Assembly (NCBI GenBank): GCA_029559435.1 | Contig: JAKQBZ010000214.1 | Span: 1-33,482 of the forward strand | DNA: 33,482 nt | Direction: 5' to 3' | DNA from: Deltaproteobacteria bacterium | GTDB taxonomy: Bacteria; Desulfobacterota; Syntrophorhabdia; Syntrophorhabdales; Syntrophorhabdaceae | Shown here: positions 8,932 to 19,120 of the stretch, in pieces | How positions within the stretch are numbered: position 1 is the first letter of the stretch | Layout of the letters: each line of letters begins with the position of its first letter | Translations under genes and position numbers: made by a program | The notes under the pieces: model-generated | The model's database searches: none | What the model saw: only the letters and a program-made list of their open reading frames with translations | Told to the model about the DNA's origin: nothing

Positions 8932-10015
8932 ATCCTTCTACGCAGATGTCCTCTTTGAACCTTTTGATGGTCTTTACATCGATCCTGTATGCATCCTTCA
9001 GGAAATCGATGCCCTTGCCGCCGACGAGGTTGAGGGCGTTCTTGCCCCCGATAATGATAGGGGCATAAAAGAGAACTACCTTATCCACCAGGTCTTCCTT
9101 GAGCAACGCGCTGTGGACCTCCCCGCCGCCTTCAACAAAGACGCTTACGATCCCTCTTTTATAGAGATCCTGGCATACGTGCTTTAGCGAGGTCCGGCCG
9201 TTCCCGTCATGAGGGATCCTGACAACCTCTATCCCCATGGACACCAGTTTTGCCTCCCTGTCTGCCCTGGAATCCTCCGAGGTAAAGACCAGCGTCTTGT
9301 ACTTGCCTGATGTCTTCACAATATCACAGGCAAGGGGTATCCTGAGCTTCGAGTCAAGGATGATCCTTGTGGGATACTTTTTCGGCCTTATGACCTTTGG
9401 AACCAGCAACGGATTGTCCGTTATAACTGTATTGATCCCTATCAGGATGCCATCCATGACAGACCGCAGCCTGTTGGCGTACTTTCTTGATTCTTCATTC
9501 GATATCCATTTTGAATCACAGGTCTTGGTGGCAATCTTTCCATCAAGGCTTACTGCCGCCTTCATGATGAAGAAAGGCCTTTTCTTTTCCATATAGACGA
9601 CGAAGGCCTCGTTGAGCCTTCTTGCCTCTTCGTCAAGGACGCCCACCTTTACCTCGATGCCGGCCTTCCGCAAGGCCTCTATGCCCCTGCCGTTCACTTT
9701 GGGGTTGGGGTCAACCATGGAAACGACTACCCGTTTGATGCCTGCCTGGATTATTGCATCAGTGCAGGGAGGGGTTTTCCCCTGATGTACGCAGGGCTCC
9801 AGGTTTATGTAAAGGGTAGACCCCCGCGCCTCCCCCTGCGCGTCGTTGATAGCAACGATCTCGGCATGGGCATGGCCGGCCTTTTTATGGTAACCCCTGC
9901 CTACAACCTCTTTGCCTTTTACAAGCACAGCGCCCACCATGGGGTTCGGCGATGTAGATCCAAAACCTTTTCTTGCGAGAGCAAGCGCCATTCCTATGTA
10001 CTGTTCTTCTTTCAC
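8912..10015 (-). CDS. ribD: Bifunctional riboflavin biosynthesis deaminase/reductase
   Basis: Deaminates and then reduces the pyrimidine intermediate. The N-terminal zinc deaminase has HAE at residues 50-52 and the [11 protein letters not shown] site with C75 and C84. The C-terminal reductase (from about residue 148) has the [12 protein letters not shown] and [13 protein letters not shown] segments and an EGGGEVHS motif. Length 367 is standard. ATGA four-base overlap with the upstream nrdR suggests coupled translation. Confidence 0.97.
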   Translation of the reverse strand: MKEEQYIGMALALARKGFGSTSPNPMVGAVLVKGKEVVGRGYHKKAGHAHAEIVAINDAQGEARGSTLYINLEPCVHQGKTPPCTDAIIQAGIKRVVVSMVDPNPKVNGRGIEALRKAGIEVKVGVLDEEARRLNEAFVVYMEKKRPFFIMKAAVSLDGKIATKTCDSKWISNEESRKYANRLRSVMDGILIGINTVITDNPLLVPKVIRPKKYPTRIILDSKLRIPLACDIVKTSGKYKTLVFTSEDSRADREAKLVSMGIEVVRIPHDGNGRTSLKHVCQDLYKRGIVSVFVEGGGEVHSALLKEDLVDKVVLFYAPIIIGGKNALNLVGGKGIDFLKDAYRIDVKTIKRFKEDICVEGYVHRNH

Positions 10016-10476
10016 GCTTCATCCTTTTTAAGGAGCAGGTCTTTCAGCTCTTCCATGAATTCGTTAATATCTTTGAACTGCCTGTATACAGACGCAAACC
10101 GGACATAGGCTATCTCATCAAGCTTCCTCAGTTCGTCCATGACCAGCTGGCCGATCTCAGTGGCCTTGATCTCTCTATCGCCCTTTTCCAGCAGGATATA
10201 CTCGATCCTTGAAACGATCTTTTCTATATTCGTTATGCTGATCGGCCTTTTTTCACAGGCCTTGTTCAACCCGTTCAGGATCTTGGTCCTGTCAAAGACC
10301 TCCCGTCTGTCATCTTTTTTTATGACGAGCGGCAGCCCTTCCTCAAGCCTCTCCGCAGTAGTGAAGCGCTTCCCGCACTTGAGGCACTCCCTGCGCCTTC
10401 GAATCGTGTCCATCTCTTTGCTCATCCTCGAATCAAGGACCTTGCTCTCAGGGTCATTGCAAAAAGGGCATTTCAT
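10012..10476 (-). CDS. nrdR: Transcriptional repressor NrdR
   Basis: A zinc-ribbon plus ATP-cone repressor of ribonucleotide reductase genes. Zinc ligands are C3, C6, C31 and C34 (MKCPFCND ... ECLKCGKRF). The ATP-cone starts near residue 49 ([18 protein letters not shown]), which senses dATP/ATP. It is 154 residues, typical. It precedes ribD by a four-base overlap. It lies just after a dCMP deaminase gene, so nucleotide-pool functions are adjacent. No ribonucleotide reductase gene is in the window. Confidence 0.97.
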   Translation of the reverse strand: MKCPFCNDPESKVLDSRMSKEMDTIRRRRECLKCGKRFTTAERLEEGLPLVIKKDDRREVFDRTKILNGLNKACEKRPISITNIEKIVSRIEYILLEKGDREIKATEIGQLVMDELRKLDEIAYVRFASVYRQFKDINEFMEELKDLLLKKDEA

Positions 10477-10483
10477 GATAGTG

Positions 10484-10516
10484 GCTCATGGCTCATAGCT
10501 GATAGCTCATAGCTGA
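10484..10516. repeat. Family E word repeat, short copy
   Basis: A 65-base gap between the dCMP deaminase gene and nrdR contains overlapping GGCTCATGG, GCTCATAGCTGATAG words identical in style to the longer family E copies at 41-116 and 3579-3656. Only one arm is present. Confidence 0.5.
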
Positions 10517-10541
10517 ATATAATATAAAATTATGGAAGCGT

Positions 10542-11057
10542 TCATTGCTTTACACTCCGTATCTTCAACCGGGCACCGGGAGCTTTCTTCCTCCCAGGGT
10601 TCTCCTTGATGACTACCTTCTTCAGGACAATGCCGGATTCTTTGATCAGCTGCATGGAAAGATCGTCCGGGTAGCCGTCGAGATAGTGAACTGTTCTGAT
10701 GCCTGCATTGATAACCATCTTCATGCAGATCGAGCATGGCAGGTGGGTTGAATAAAGCTGGGCGCCTTCGATGCTTACGCCGTGATATGCCGCCTGTATG
10801 ATCGCATTCTGCTCCGCGTGGAGGCCCCTGCAGAGCTCGTGCCGCTCGCCGGAGGCGATCTTCAGCCGTTCACGCATACATCCGAGGTCGATGCAGTGGC
10901 GCAGGCCTGTCGGCGCGCCATTGTATCCCGTGGCGAGAATCCTCTTGTTCTTCACGATGAGGGCGCCCACGTTCCTTCTTGTGCAGGTGGACCGCTTCGA
11001 AACAATGCTCGCAATCTCCATGAAATAAGAATCCCAGTCGGGACGGTGATTTTTCAT
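10542..11057 (-). CDS. Deoxycytidylate (dCMP) deaminase
   Basis: A cytidine/dCMP deaminase family zinc enzyme that converts dCMP to dUMP for dTMP synthesis. The zinc site is H80-A-E82 (GLHAEQNAI) with C108 and C111 (PCSICMK). The N-terminus ([27 protein letters not shown]) and the [13 protein letters not shown] loop are typical of the ComEB/dCMP deaminase group. It is 171 residues, with a basic tail. The start overlaps the glyA stop by four bases. Its position beside glyA, which supplies one-carbon units used by thymidylate synthase, is functionally sensible. Confidence 0.92.
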   Translation of the reverse strand: MKNHRPDWDSYFMEIASIVSKRSTCTRRNVGALIVKNKRILATGYNGAPTGLRHCIDLGCMRERLKIASGERHELCRGLHAEQNAIIQAAYHGVSIEGAQLYSTHLPCSICMKMVINAGIRTVHYLDGYPDDLSMQLIKESGIVLKKVVIKENPGRKKAPGARLKIRSVKQ

Positions 11058-12304
11058 ATGTTAAAGATGCGGGAATAAAAAGGGAACCCGACGCAAAGCT
11101 CTCTGACTTTTTTCTTTATATCTTTTCGCAGCGGCCGCTCTCCAATGTTCCGCAGGACTGTATCGATGAGTTCAGCAATGATTTCCATCTCCCGCTCCTT
11201 CATCCCCCGGGTAGTAACTGCCGGGGTGCCGATCCGGATGCCGCTGGTCACATTGGGGCCTTTTGCGTCAAAGGGGATCAGGTTCTTGTTGATCATGATG
11301 CCGCTTTCTTCAAGGGCCTCCTGGGCCTCTTTGCCGGTCACATCCTTGCCGGTCAGGTCCACGAGAAAAAGGTGGTTGTCGGTCCCCCCGGAGACGATCC
11401 TGTATCCCAGGCCGTTCATGCGATCCGAAAGGTACCGGGCATTGGCTATGATCTGCCTCTGATATTCCCTGAATTCCCCGCTCATTGCCTTCTTCAGCGC
11501 AACCGCCTTTGCAGCGATAACGTGCATAAGGGGCCCGCCCTGGAGCCCTGGGAAGACCGCAGAATCGATGGCTTTTGCAAATTCCTTTGTACAGAGTATA
11601 AGCCCCCCGCGAGGCCCGCGGAGCGTCTTATGCGTCGTTGTTGTCACAAAGTGGGCATGCTCAACGGGGCTCGGATGGCAGTCTGCAGCGATCAGGCCGG
11701 CAATGTGGGCAATATCGACCATGAGGTAGGCCCCTACCTCATCGGCGATCTCCCTGAACTTCCTGAAATCGATCACCCTCGAATAGGCGCTCGCCCCCGC
11801 GATTATCAGCTTTGGATGTTCTTTGCGGGCAATATCCCTGATCTCGCCATAATCGAGCATCTCGTCCCCCGCAGAAACATTGTACGAGACAGCGTTGTAG
11901 TATTTTCCTGAAAAGCTCGCCCTGGCGCCATGGGTAAGATGGCCGCCGTGGGCGATATTCATCCCGAGGATCGTGTCCCCGTAGTTGAGAACAGCATAAA
12001 ACACAGCCATATTGGCGGCGGAACCCGAGTGGGGCTGAACGTTGGCATGTTCTGCCTTGAACAGCGCCTTCGCGCGTTCGATCGCCATGCTCTCTATATC
12101 GTCAAGATACCTGCAGCCGCTGTAATACCTTTTTGAAGGATAGCCTTCGGCGTACTTATTCGTAAGAACGCACCCCTGCATGGCGAGGATGTCTTCATCG
12201 ACATAGTTCTCAGAGGCTATAAGGACAAGGCTGTACTCTTCCCTTTCAAGCTCGCCCCTGACGAGTTCATAGATCTCCCTGTCGCTTCCGTCTAACTTCA
12301 TCAT
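11054..12304 (-). CDS. glyA: Serine hydroxymethyltransferase
   Basis: A PLP enzyme interconverting serine plus tetrahydrofolate and glycine plus methylene-tetrahydrofolate. The PLP lysine is K226 in [14 protein letters not shown]. Other landmarks are [28 protein letters not shown] and [12 protein letters not shown]. The 416 residues are full length. Four-base overlaps with rpiB upstream and the deaminase gene downstream place it in a tightly coupled run. It links to folP function but is encoded in a different operon here. Confidence 0.98.
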   Translation of the reverse strand: MMKLDGSDREIYELVRGELEREEYSLVLIASENYVDEDILAMQGCVLTNKYAEGYPSKRYYSGCRYLDDIESMAIERAKALFKAEHANVQPHSGSAANMAVFYAVLNYGDTILGMNIAHGGHLTHGARASFSGKYYNAVSYNVSAGDEMLDYGEIRDIARKEHPKLIIAGASAYSRVIDFRKFREIADEVGAYLMVDIAHIAGLIAADCHPSPVEHAHFVTTTTHKTLRGPRGGLILCTKEFAKAIDSAVFPGLQGGPLMHVIAAKAVALKKAMSGEFREYQRQIIANARYLSDRMNGLGYRIVSGGTDNHLFLVDLTGKDVTGKEAQEALEESGIMINKNLIPFDAKGPNVTSGIRIGTPAVTTRGMKEREMEIIAELIDTVLRNIGERPLRKDIKKKVRELCVGFPFYSRIFNI

Positions 12305-12753
12305 ATCTTTAGATGACCTTTCTCCCAGTCGGAGATCTTGTCGATCCTTTTCTGGTGACGCCCGCCTTCAAAAGGGGTATCAAGCCAGGCACGGACGATC
12401 TCCTCCGCAAGCCCTTTTCCCGTGATCCTTCCTCCCAGCACAAGGATATTTGCATCGAGATGCTTCCTGCTCTGCATAGCGGTATAAAGGTCAAATACAA
12501 GGGCAGCCCGTATCCCTTTTACCTTGTTCGCCGTTACGCTCATCCCTATGCCGGTGCCGCAGACGAGGATCCCTTTCTCTGCCTTTCCTTCAGACACGAG
12601 CCTCGCTGCCTCAATGCCGAAATCAGGATAATCGACGGAGCTTTCGGTGTCAGTCCCGACGTCGACGATTATATCCTTCCGGGCCTCCAGTATCTTCTTA
12701 ATATCTTCTTTTAATGCATACCCTGCGTGGTCGGAACCTATCGCTATCTTCAA
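12301..12753 (-). CDS. rpiB: Ribose-5-phosphate isomerase B
   Basis: Interconverts ribose-5-phosphate and ribulose-5-phosphate. From the TTG at 12753 the protein begins [12 protein letters not shown], the exact family N-terminus, and is 150 residues. The catalytic Cys is C65 in [18 protein letters not shown] longer frame (to 12870) would add 39 residues antiparallel to nothing in the family and would sit within fabF, so I reject it. The TTG overlaps the fabF stop (TTGA), with AAGAGG about nine bases upstream. It precedes glyA by a four-base overlap. Confidence 0.93.
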   Translation of the reverse strand: MKIAIGSDHAGYALKEDIKKILEARKDIIVDVGTDTESSVDYPDFGIEAARLVSEGKAEKGILVCGTGIGMSVTANKVKGIRAALVFDLYTAMQSRKHLDANILVLGGRITGKGLAEEIVRAWLDTPFEGGRHQKRIDKISDWEKGHLKI

Positions 12754-14000
12754 TCCTTGAACCTCTTGAACACCAGCGTTGAATTCGTGCCCCCGAAGCC
12801 GAACGAATTTGAGAGCCCTACATCGATAATGTGGCTCCTGGCCGAATTGGGAACATAATCGAGGTCGCAATCAGGGTCGGGCGTCTCGTAATTGATCGTA
12901 GGCGGGCAGATATTGTCACGCATGGCGAGGATAGTGAAGATCGCCTCGACCGCCCCTGCCGCGCCCAAAAGATGCCCTATCATCGACTTCGTGGAGCTCA
13001 CCGGTATTGTATACGCCTTTTCTTTAAAGACCTCCTTGATGGCGATCGTCTCTGTCTGGTCATTGAGGTCTGTCGATGTGCCGTGGGCGTTGATATAATT
13101 GATCTCTCCGGGCGACACGGCGGCATCCCGCATTGCCATCCTCATGCAGCGTATAAAGCCTTCGCCGTCAGGACATGGGGCTGTTATATGGTATGCGTCG
13201 CCGTTATATCCATACCCTGCGACCTCCGCGTAGATCTTCGCCCCCCTCTTTTTCGCGTGCTCCAGCTCTTCCATGATAATAATGCCCGAGCCTTCGCCAA
13301 CAACAAAACCGTCCCTGTCCTTGTCAAAAGGCCGGGATGCCTTGGCAGGTGCGTCGTTTCTTGTAGAAAGCGCCCTCATGGCGTTGAAGCCGCCGACTGT
13401 AAGGGGGGTCAGGTTCGCTTCAGTTCCTCCTGCCACCATCACGTCTGCGTCGCCGTACTGGATAACCCTCAAGGAGTCCCCGATGGAGTGCGCGCCCGTT
13501 GCGCAAGCGGTAACGATGCAGAGATTGGGACCCTTGATGCCGAACTGGATCGCTATATGTCCCGGCGCTTCATTTGCGATCAGCATGGGTATAAAAAACG
13601 GCGATATCCTTCCGGGCCCTCTTTCGAGAAGGATACTGTGATATTTTTCCAGCGTCGGCAGTCCGCCAAGGCCTGTGCCGACAATGACCCCCACTCTTTC
13701 CGCATCCTCTTTGCCCATATCAAGGCCGGAGTCTTCCATGGCGATCTTCGCCGCAGTGAGGGCATACTGAATAAAAAGGTCCATCCTTTTTATCTCTTTT
13801 GGCGAGATATAATCTTCAGGCTTGAACTCCCTGACCTCTGCGGCAAATTTTGTTTCATGCTGTGAGGCATCAAATCTTGTAATAGGCCCCACGCCTGATT
13901 CCCCGCGCAGGATACGCTGCCATACATTTTCAACGCCCACACCGAGTGGTGTAACAAGCCCCACTCCCGTGACAACTACCCTCCGTTTCAACGTACCCAC
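12750..14000 (-). CDS. fabF: 3-oxoacyl-ACP synthase II
   Basis: The elongating condensing enzyme of type II fatty acid synthesis. Catalytic triad context is intact: C166 in TACATGAH, the first His in [11 protein letters not shown], and the second in [11 protein letters not shown]. Length 416 is standard. It follows acpP by four bases, and its stop overlaps the rpiB start. In this operon it is the only visible ketoacyl-ACP synthase; the initiating KAS III (fabH) is absent from its usual slot. Confidence 0.98.
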   Translation of the reverse strand: MGTLKRRVVVTGVGLVTPLGVGVENVWQRILRGESGVGPITRFDASQHETKFAAEVREFKPEDYISPKEIKRMDLFIQYALTAAKIAMEDSGLDMGKEDAERVGVIVGTGLGGLPTLEKYHSILLERGPGRISPFFIPMLIANEAPGHIAIQFGIKGPNLCIVTACATGAHSIGDSLRVIQYGDADVMVAGGTEANLTPLTVGGFNAMRALSTRNDAPAKASRPFDKDRDGFVVGEGSGIIIMEELEHAKKRGAKIYAEVAGYGYNGDAYHITAPCPDGEGFIRCMRMAMRDAAVSPGEINYINAHGTSTDLNDQTETIAIKEVFKEKAYTIPVSSTKSMIGHLLGAAGAVEAIFTILAMRDNICPPTINYETPDPDCDLDYVPNSARSHIIDVGLSNSFGFGGTNSTLVFKRFKD

Positions 14001-14004
14001 CTCT

Positions 14005-14295
<291 letters not shown>

Positions 14296-14345
14296 TCAAT
14301 TCAACGATGCTGAATGCGTCATGATTATTACCTTATGCTCGCTGA

Positions 14346-15080
14346 TTACATATATAAACCGCCGTTTACGTTTATCACCTCCCCTGTTATGTATGATCCA
14401 TACCCCGAAATAAGGAAGTATGTCAGATATGCAATATCGGAAGGCTCTCCAAACCTTTTCAGGGGGATCGCCTTGAACATCTCTTCTTTTGTTTTATCAT
14501 CCAGCGCGTCGGTCATTTTCGTCCTTATAAAGCCGGGGGCGATGGCGTTCGCCCGTATCCCCCGCTCGCCATACTCTCTGGCGATACTTTTTGTGAAGCC
14601 GATGATGCCTGCCTTGCTGGCCGCGTAGTTCGCCTGTCCGGCGTTGCCCATGACCCCCGCTATGGACGAGATGCTGACGATGCTTCCACCGGTCTTCAGC
14701 ATGTGCCTGATCACTGCCTTCGTGCAGCTGAACACGCCTTTCAGGTTGACCCTGATCACCCTGTCCCAGTCTTCTTCTTTCATCCTCAGCAGCAGCTTGT
14801 CGGACGTTATGCCCGCGTTGTTGACAAGGTTGCTGACCTTTCCCATCTCCTTCACTACGCCGTCAACGGCCTCTCCAACCGCCTGGACATCTGCGACGTC
14901 AACCCGGTAAAATTGGCATCTCCGCCCTTTGTCCCTGATGATGCCGGCAGTCTCATCGCCATCGATAATATCGAATATCGCTATGTCGCCGCCTTTATCG
15001 GCCAGGAACTCAGCTATGGCCTTCCCAATGCCCTGGGCGCCTCCGGTCACTATGGTTACCGAATCTTTCATATTGTACAA
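14346..15080 (-). CDS. fabG: 3-oxoacyl-ACP reductase
   Basis: A short-chain dehydrogenase that uses NADPH to reduce 3-oxoacyl-ACP. The cofactor motif GGAQGIGKAIAE is near residue 13, NNAG near 87, and the catalytic Ser-Tyr-Lys is in SISSIAG ... YAASKAG. Its C-terminus, GEVINVNGGLYM, is typical. The 244 residues are full length. A 145-base gap from fabD contains an inverted repeat, unusual inside this otherwise tight operon. Confidence 0.96.
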   Translation of the reverse strand: MYNMKDSVTIVTGGAQGIGKAIAEFLADKGGDIAIFDIIDGDETAGIIRDKGRRCQFYRVDVADVQAVGEAVDGVVKEMGKVSNLVNNAGITSDKLLLRMKEEDWDRVIRVNLKGVFSCTKAVIRHMLKTGGSIVSISSIAGVMGNAGQANYAASKAGIIGFTKSIAREYGERGIRANAIAPGFIRTKMTDALDDKTKEEMFKAIPLKRFGEPSDIAYLTYFLISGYGSYITGEVINVNGGLYM

Positions 15081-15211
15081 ATCCTAATTTCTAAGCACCA
15101 ATCTCTAAACAATTTCAAATTTCAAATGTCCAAAATATATAGATGCTGTTTTTGTTTTGAACTTTGAACATTCTGATTTGTTTAGGATTTAGATATTCGG
15201 ATTTAGGATTT
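15077..15211. repeat. Word-type inverted repeat, family C
   Basis: Lies between fabD and fabG. The left arm (15077-15137: AAATCCTAATTTCTAAG and CAAATTTCAAATGTCC words) is approximately complementary to the right arm (15153-15211: TTTGAACTTTGAACATTC, GATTTGTTTAGGATTT words). It would form a long AT-rich hairpin within the fatty-acid operon transcript. A related single arm occurs at 29184-29240, and a fragment at 31607-31630. Confidence 0.65.
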
Positions 15212-15225
15212 TTCGTCCTCCTTCT

Positions 15226-16161
15226 TCACAGTATGCCTTTAACCGCTTCTATATCTTCCAAAGATTCCACATTGTAGCAGGGCACGCTCGGCTCTATTCT
15301 CTTGATAAGGTTGGCAAGGACCTTCTGCGGCCCGACCTCAAGAAAGACCTCTACCCCTTCGGCAACCATCCTCCTGACCGATGCCTCCCACAAGACCGGC
15401 GAGAACATCTGGCGATATAGCCTGTCGACAACGATGCCTCCGTCACCACTGGGCGTCGCATCGACATTAAATACGACGGGCGTGCCTATGGCGCCCCGGC
15501 TGATCTTTGCGAGCTCCTCTTTCAGCTTCTCCGCAGCGTCCTTCATGAGCGGGCTATGGAAAGGTCCCGAGACGTTGAGAAAGATCGCCTTCTTGTACCC
15601 GGTGCCCTTCAGCCTCTCAACGCCTTCTTTGAGGGCCTCGATGCTCCCCGAGAGGACCACCTGCTCGGCAGAGTTCAGGTTCGCCGGGACAGCTACGTAA
15701 TCATCGTGGGATATCTCCTGAAGGACAGGCGCTATCTTCGCCATATCCGCGCCGATAAGAGCGACCATCCCTCCCTTGCCTTTCGGGCATGCCTCCTCCA
15801 TGAGAAGTCCTCTCTTCCTTGTCATCCGCAGGGCATCCTCAAAGCTAAAGAAACCGCTCGCGCAGAGCGCCGTGTATTCTCCAAGGCTGTGCCCTGCGAG
15901 GAAGTACGGCGATATCCCCGTGGCCTTCCTGAGGGCCTGCCAGATAACGTAGCTGTTGAGAAGGAGCGACGGCTGCGTATTATACGTCTGCCTCAACTCA
16001 TCTTCCGGGCCGTTGAAACAGAGCTCCGTTATAGGAAAACCGAGGGCCTTGTCCGCAACGGCGAAATACCCTCTCACATCCTCAAGGGCATCGTACAGCT
16101 TTTTCCCCATTCCAACGTATTGCGAACCCTGGCCCGGGAAAACAACACCTGTTTTTTTCAT
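15226..16161 (-). CDS. fabD: Malonyl-CoA:ACP transacylase
   Basis: Transfers malonyl groups to ACP. Oxyanion motif GQGSQ (residues 10-14), nucleophile S92 in GHSLGEYTAL, and the catalytic His in GPFHSPLM around residue 200 are present. The 311 residues are normal. It follows the acyl-CoA dehydrogenase by 32 bases in the fatty-acid operon. Confidence 0.97.
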   Translation of the reverse strand: MKKTGVVFPGQGSQYVGMGKKLYDALEDVRGYFAVADKALGFPITELCFNGPEDELRQTYNTQPSLLLNSYVIWQALRKATGISPYFLAGHSLGEYTALCASGFFSFEDALRMTRKRGLLMEEACPKGKGGMVALIGADMAKIAPVLQEISHDDYVAVPANLNSAEQVVLSGSIEALKEGVERLKGTGYKKAIFLNVSGPFHSPLMKDAAEKLKEELAKISRGAIGTPVVFNVDATPSGDGGIVVDRLYRQMFSPVLWEASVRRMVAEGVEVFLEVGPQKVLANLIKRIEPSVPCYNVESLEDIEAVKGIL

Positions 16162-16193
16162 CTATGCTCCCTGCCCGCAGCGCATTGTTTATA

Positions 16194-17357
16194 TTACGAC
16201 CTTCTCTTCGAGGCAGCTTCCTTTATAAGCTCAAGGGCAATAACATTCCTCTGGATCTGGTTTGTACCTTCATAGATCTGCAGTATCTTTGCATCTCTCA
16301 TCATCTTTTCTACGGGGTATTCCTTCATGTACCCATATCCGCCAAAAACCTGCAAGGCATCGACGACCACTTTCATCGCCATGTCGCTCGGGAACACCTT
16401 GCTCATAGCAGAAACCTTCGAGAAATCCCTCGGGTTGCTGTCGATATATCTCGCCACGGCATAGACAAGCGCCCGGGCGGCTTCAACCTGCGTCGCCATA
16501 TCCGCAAGCATATGCTGTATCGCCTGGAAAGAGACGATCTTTTTCTCGAACTGCTCCCTTTCCCTGGCGTAGTGTACTGCTGCATCGAGGGCGCCCTGTG
16601 CGACCCCCACTGCCTGAGCGCCTATGCCAGGCCTTGTCCTGTCAAAGGTTCTCATGGCAAGGATGAACCCCATCCCTTCTCTACCTATAACATTTTCAGA
16701 AGGAACTTTGCAATCCTGAAATACCAGTTCCCTTGTCGCAGAAGCCCGTATCCCGAGTTTGTTTTCCTTTTTTCCAAAGGAAAAACCGTCCATGCCCTTT
16801 TCCACGATAAAGGCCGTTGCTCCCCTCCCGCCTTTTTTCCTGTCCGTCATGGCTATGACTGTGTATATCTCTGCCTCGCCGCCGTTCGTTATCCATTGCT
16901 TGGTGCCGTTCAGTATGTAATCGCCGCCGGACTTTGTTGCCTCGGTCCTTATGCCCTGGGCATCGCTGCCGGCATTTGCCTCTGTCAATGCAAAAGCGCC
17001 GAGCCTTTTGCCGCTCGCTATCTCCGTCAGGTATTTCTTTTTCTGCGCCTCTGAACCGCCAAGCAAGATAGGGTAGGCGCCCAGGAGGCTTGCAGCATAG
17101 CTGACAGATATGCCGAGGCAGGCCGCGCTCAATTCTTCCACGACGATACAGTTTTCGAAGCTGCCGCCGCCCATTCCGCCGTATTCTTCCGGGATGCTGA
17201 CGCCAAAGAGCCCCGTTTCGGCGCATGTCTTCATGACAGCCCAGGGGAACGCCCCCGTCTCGTCAAGCTCGGCCCTTACGGGGACCACCTTCTCCTCCGC
17301 GATCCTCCTGGCCAGCGCCTGGATATTCTTTTGCTCTTCTGTCAGAAAATAATCCAT
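16194..17357 (-). CDS. Acyl-CoA dehydrogenase
   Basis: An FAD-dependent acyl-CoA dehydrogenase (387 residues). The family signatures ALTEANAGSDAQGI and the C-terminal GGYGYMKEYPVEKMMRDAKILQIYEGTNQIQ are present, with catalytic Glu at residue 363 (YEGT), placed as in short/medium-chain and acyl-branched enzymes. Such enzymes form 2-enoyl-CoA and pass electrons to electron-transfer flavoprotein. It sits between plsX and fabD, 22 bases from plsX, the position normally held by fabH. Substrate cannot be read from sequence; a link to benzoate- or fatty-acid-degrading metabolism, or a role with the fatty-acid operon, is inference. Confidence 0.93.
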   Translation of the reverse strand: MDYFLTEEQKNIQALARRIAEEKVVPVRAELDETGAFPWAVMKTCAETGLFGVSIPEEYGGMGGGSFENCIVVEELSAACLGISVSYAASLLGAYPILLGGSEAQKKKYLTEIASGKRLGAFALTEANAGSDAQGIRTEATKSGGDYILNGTKQWITNGGEAEIYTVIAMTDRKKGGRGATAFIVEKGMDGFSFGKKENKLGIRASATRELVFQDCKVPSENVIGREGMGFILAMRTFDRTRPGIGAQAVGVAQGALDAAVHYAREREQFEKKIVSFQAIQHMLADMATQVEAARALVYAVARYIDSNPRDFSKVSAMSKVFPSDMAMKVVVDALQVFGGYGYMKEYPVEKMMRDAKILQIYEGTNQIQRNVIALELIKEAASKRRS

Positions 17358-17379
17358 ATCATCCTTTCTCCTTTATCCT

Positions 17380-18381
17380 TTATCCTTTGTATTGGTCGGT
17401 AACTTGCCAGAGCGTTTCTTTGATCGATTCGTTCAGCCCGTTCTCCACGAATCTCTTTGCAAGCAAAACGGCATTCCGTATAGCCTTTTCATCCGACTTG
17501 CCGTGGCATATAATGCACACCCCGTCGACACCCAGAAGCGGGGCGCCGCCGTATTCCGAAGGGTCCATCTTGCCCTTAAGCTCGTCAAAGACCTCTTTCA
17601 TCAGAAGGTGCCCCATCCTTGCCTTCAGATTTTTCTTGATGGCGTCCTTAAAAAACACCATCAATGATTCTGCCACCCCTTCAGTGATCTTAAGGGCAAC
17701 GTTTCCCACAAAGCCGTCGCTTACCACAACGTCTGCCCTGCCGTTGTGCATGTCGGTGCCCTCAACGTATCCGATATAGTTGAGGTCAAGGCCCTTTATC
17801 AGCGCGTGCGCCTCCCGCGTCAGCTCATTTCCCTTCGTCTCTTCCTCGCCGTTGCTTAACAGGCCGATCTTCGGCCTCTCCACGCCGAGGACGCAGCGGG
17901 CAAAGGCGTCTCCCATTACGGCAAATTGGGCGAGGTGGATGGGCTTGCAGTCAACGTTTCCACCGGCATCCAGAAGGATCGATATGCTGTTTCTCGTATT
18001 CGGGTGCAATGTTGCAATGGCCGGCCGGTCCACATACCCGATCCTGCCGAGCGTAAAGATCGCAAAGGCCATAGCGGCGCCGGAATTGCCGGCAGTAACG
18101 ACCGCCTGGACCTTCCCTGATTTCAAGAGCTCAAGCGCCTTATTGATCGAAGATTCTCTTTTTTTCCTCAGGGCCGATGACGGCGATTCCTTCATCTCCA
18201 CAAAAACCGGGGTGTGGATCACCTCGATGCCGTTCGAATCCTTCAGCAGCGGCCTTATCGCATCCTCGTTCCCGACAAGAACGATCTCCGCGATCTTATC
18301 CCTTGCCACAGACTCGGCGCCGCTAACAACTACAGCGGGCGCATAGTCACCCCCCATTCCATCCACAGCTATCTTGATCAT
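17380..18381 (-). CDS. plsX: Phosphate acyltransferase PlsX
   Basis: Makes acyl-phosphate from acyl-ACP for phospholipid synthesis. From the ATG at 18381 it begins MIKIAVDGMGGDYAP, the exact family start; a TTG six codons upstream (18399), inside rpmF, is less likely. Other matches are GVERPKIGLLSNGEE, ALINKALELLKSG-type helix and VSDGFVGNVALK. About 333 residues, normal. It starts five bases before the end of the overlapping rpmF reading region, in the conserved yceD-rpmF-plsX order. Confidence 0.96.
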   Translation of the reverse strand: MIKIAVDGMGGDYAPAVVVSGAESVARDKIAEIVLVGNEDAIRPLLKDSNGIEVIHTPVFVEMKESPSSALRKKRESSINKALELLKSGKVQAVVTAGNSGAAMAFAIFTLGRIGYVDRPAIATLHPNTRNSISILLDAGGNVDCKPIHLAQFAVMGDAFARCVLGVERPKIGLLSNGEEETKGNELTREAHALIKGLDLNYIGYVEGTDMHNGRADVVVSDGFVGNVALKITEGVAESLMVFFKDAIKKNLKARMGHLLMKEVFDELKGKMDPSEYGGAPLLGVDGVCIICHGKSDEKAIRNAVLLAKRFVENGLNESIKETLWQVTDQYKG

Positions 18382-18385
18382 TCCG

Positions 18386-18568
18386 TTAGAGTTCCTCAAC
18401 GTCTAAAAACTTCTTGCCCTTGTATGTTCCGCACTTGGGGCAAACAACGTGAGGCAATTTTGGCTCTTTGCAATTTGGGCACAAGACCACATTGACAGGC
18501 TGTGCCTTGTAATGTGTTCTCCGTTTGTCCCTTTTTGTCTTTGATGTCTTTCTTTTTGGAACGGCCAT
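18386..18568 (-). CDS. rpmF: 50S ribosomal protein L32
   Basis: A 60-residue ribosomal protein starting [17 protein letters not shown]. It is a zinc-binding (C+) form: CPNC and CPKC pairs (LCPNCKEP ... [10 protein letters not shown]). It lies 13 bases after the DUF177 gene and just before plsX, as in most bacteria. Confidence 0.97.
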   Translation of the reverse strand: MAVPKRKTSKTKRDKRRTHYKAQPVNVVLCPNCKEPKLPHVVCPKCGTYKGKKFLDVEEL

Positions 18569-18581
18569 ATATATCTCCTCG

Positions 18582-19097
18582 TTAGTTTAAAAAAGATTTC
18601 AGTTTTTCGCCCAGCAGCGTCTGGGTAGCAGCGCCACACTGACATTCTTCAACGTTTTTGTTCTTCCCGCATACCGGGCATAAGCCTTTGCAGTCTTCTG
18701 TGCAGACCGGCCTGATGGGCACGTTGAGCAGCACTTCCTCGTAGATAAAGGGATCAAGGTCGATCTCATCTCCTTCGTAATAATAGACGTCCAGGTCTTC
18801 GCTCTTCAGTTCGGCCTCGGATAGGCGCGGGGTTTTTATCCGTGGGGTCAGCTTAATATCCATAAAAGCTTTGAGGTTGAGGGTAAAATCATCGAGGCAC
18901 CTGGAACATGTTATTGACATGGTACATTCCAATGGCCCCTGAACGGTGACGAGGTTATCGAACTTCCTCACCGTCAGTTCATAGTCAACGGGCGTAACGA
19001 CCCGCATGCTCTTGTCTTCTACTTCGGAAAACCGTGACGCTTCCATGGAGCCTCTCGCAATAAACAGTTCTTCTATTTCAGAAAGCCGGATAATCAA
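18582..19097 (-). CDS. yceD: DUF177/YceD-family protein
   Basis: The YceD/DUF177 family, linked to ribosome biogenesis and always near rpmF. CSRCLDDF is in the middle, and [11 protein letters not shown] with CQCG at the C-terminus suggests a metal site. The open frame extends to 19154, but a near-consensus promoter lies at 19121-19150, upstream of the true start and inside that extension. I choose TTG at 19097 (AGAGGG five bases upstream), giving 171 residues beginning [11 protein letters not shown]. First gene of the fatty-acid/riboflavin superoperon. Confidence 0.85.
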   Translation of the reverse strand: MIIRLSEIEELFIARGSMEASRFSEVEDKSMRVVTPVDYELTVRKFDNLVTVQGPLECTMSITCSRCLDDFTLNLKAFMDIKLTPRIKTPRLSEAELKSEDLDVYYYEGDEIDLDPFIYEEVLLNVPIRPVCTEDCKGLCPVCGKNKNVEECQCGAATQTLLGEKLKSFLN

Positions 19098-19120
19098 AGC
19101 TGCCCTCTTTTGAGTCTGAT

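Noticed and set aside
10012-10542. FMN riboswitch ahead of the riboflavin genes
   Set aside because: ribD overlaps nrdR by four bases and the only gap, upstream of nrdR, is 65 bases of repeat; no room for the aptamer.
12301-12870. 189-codon version of rpiB
   Set aside because: The first 39 residues are unlike the family and overlap fabF; the TTG at 12753 gives the canonical start with a ribosome site.
12831-13865. 344-codon plus-strand open frame
   Set aside because: It is entirely antisense to fabF, has no ribosome site and no recognisable protein pattern.
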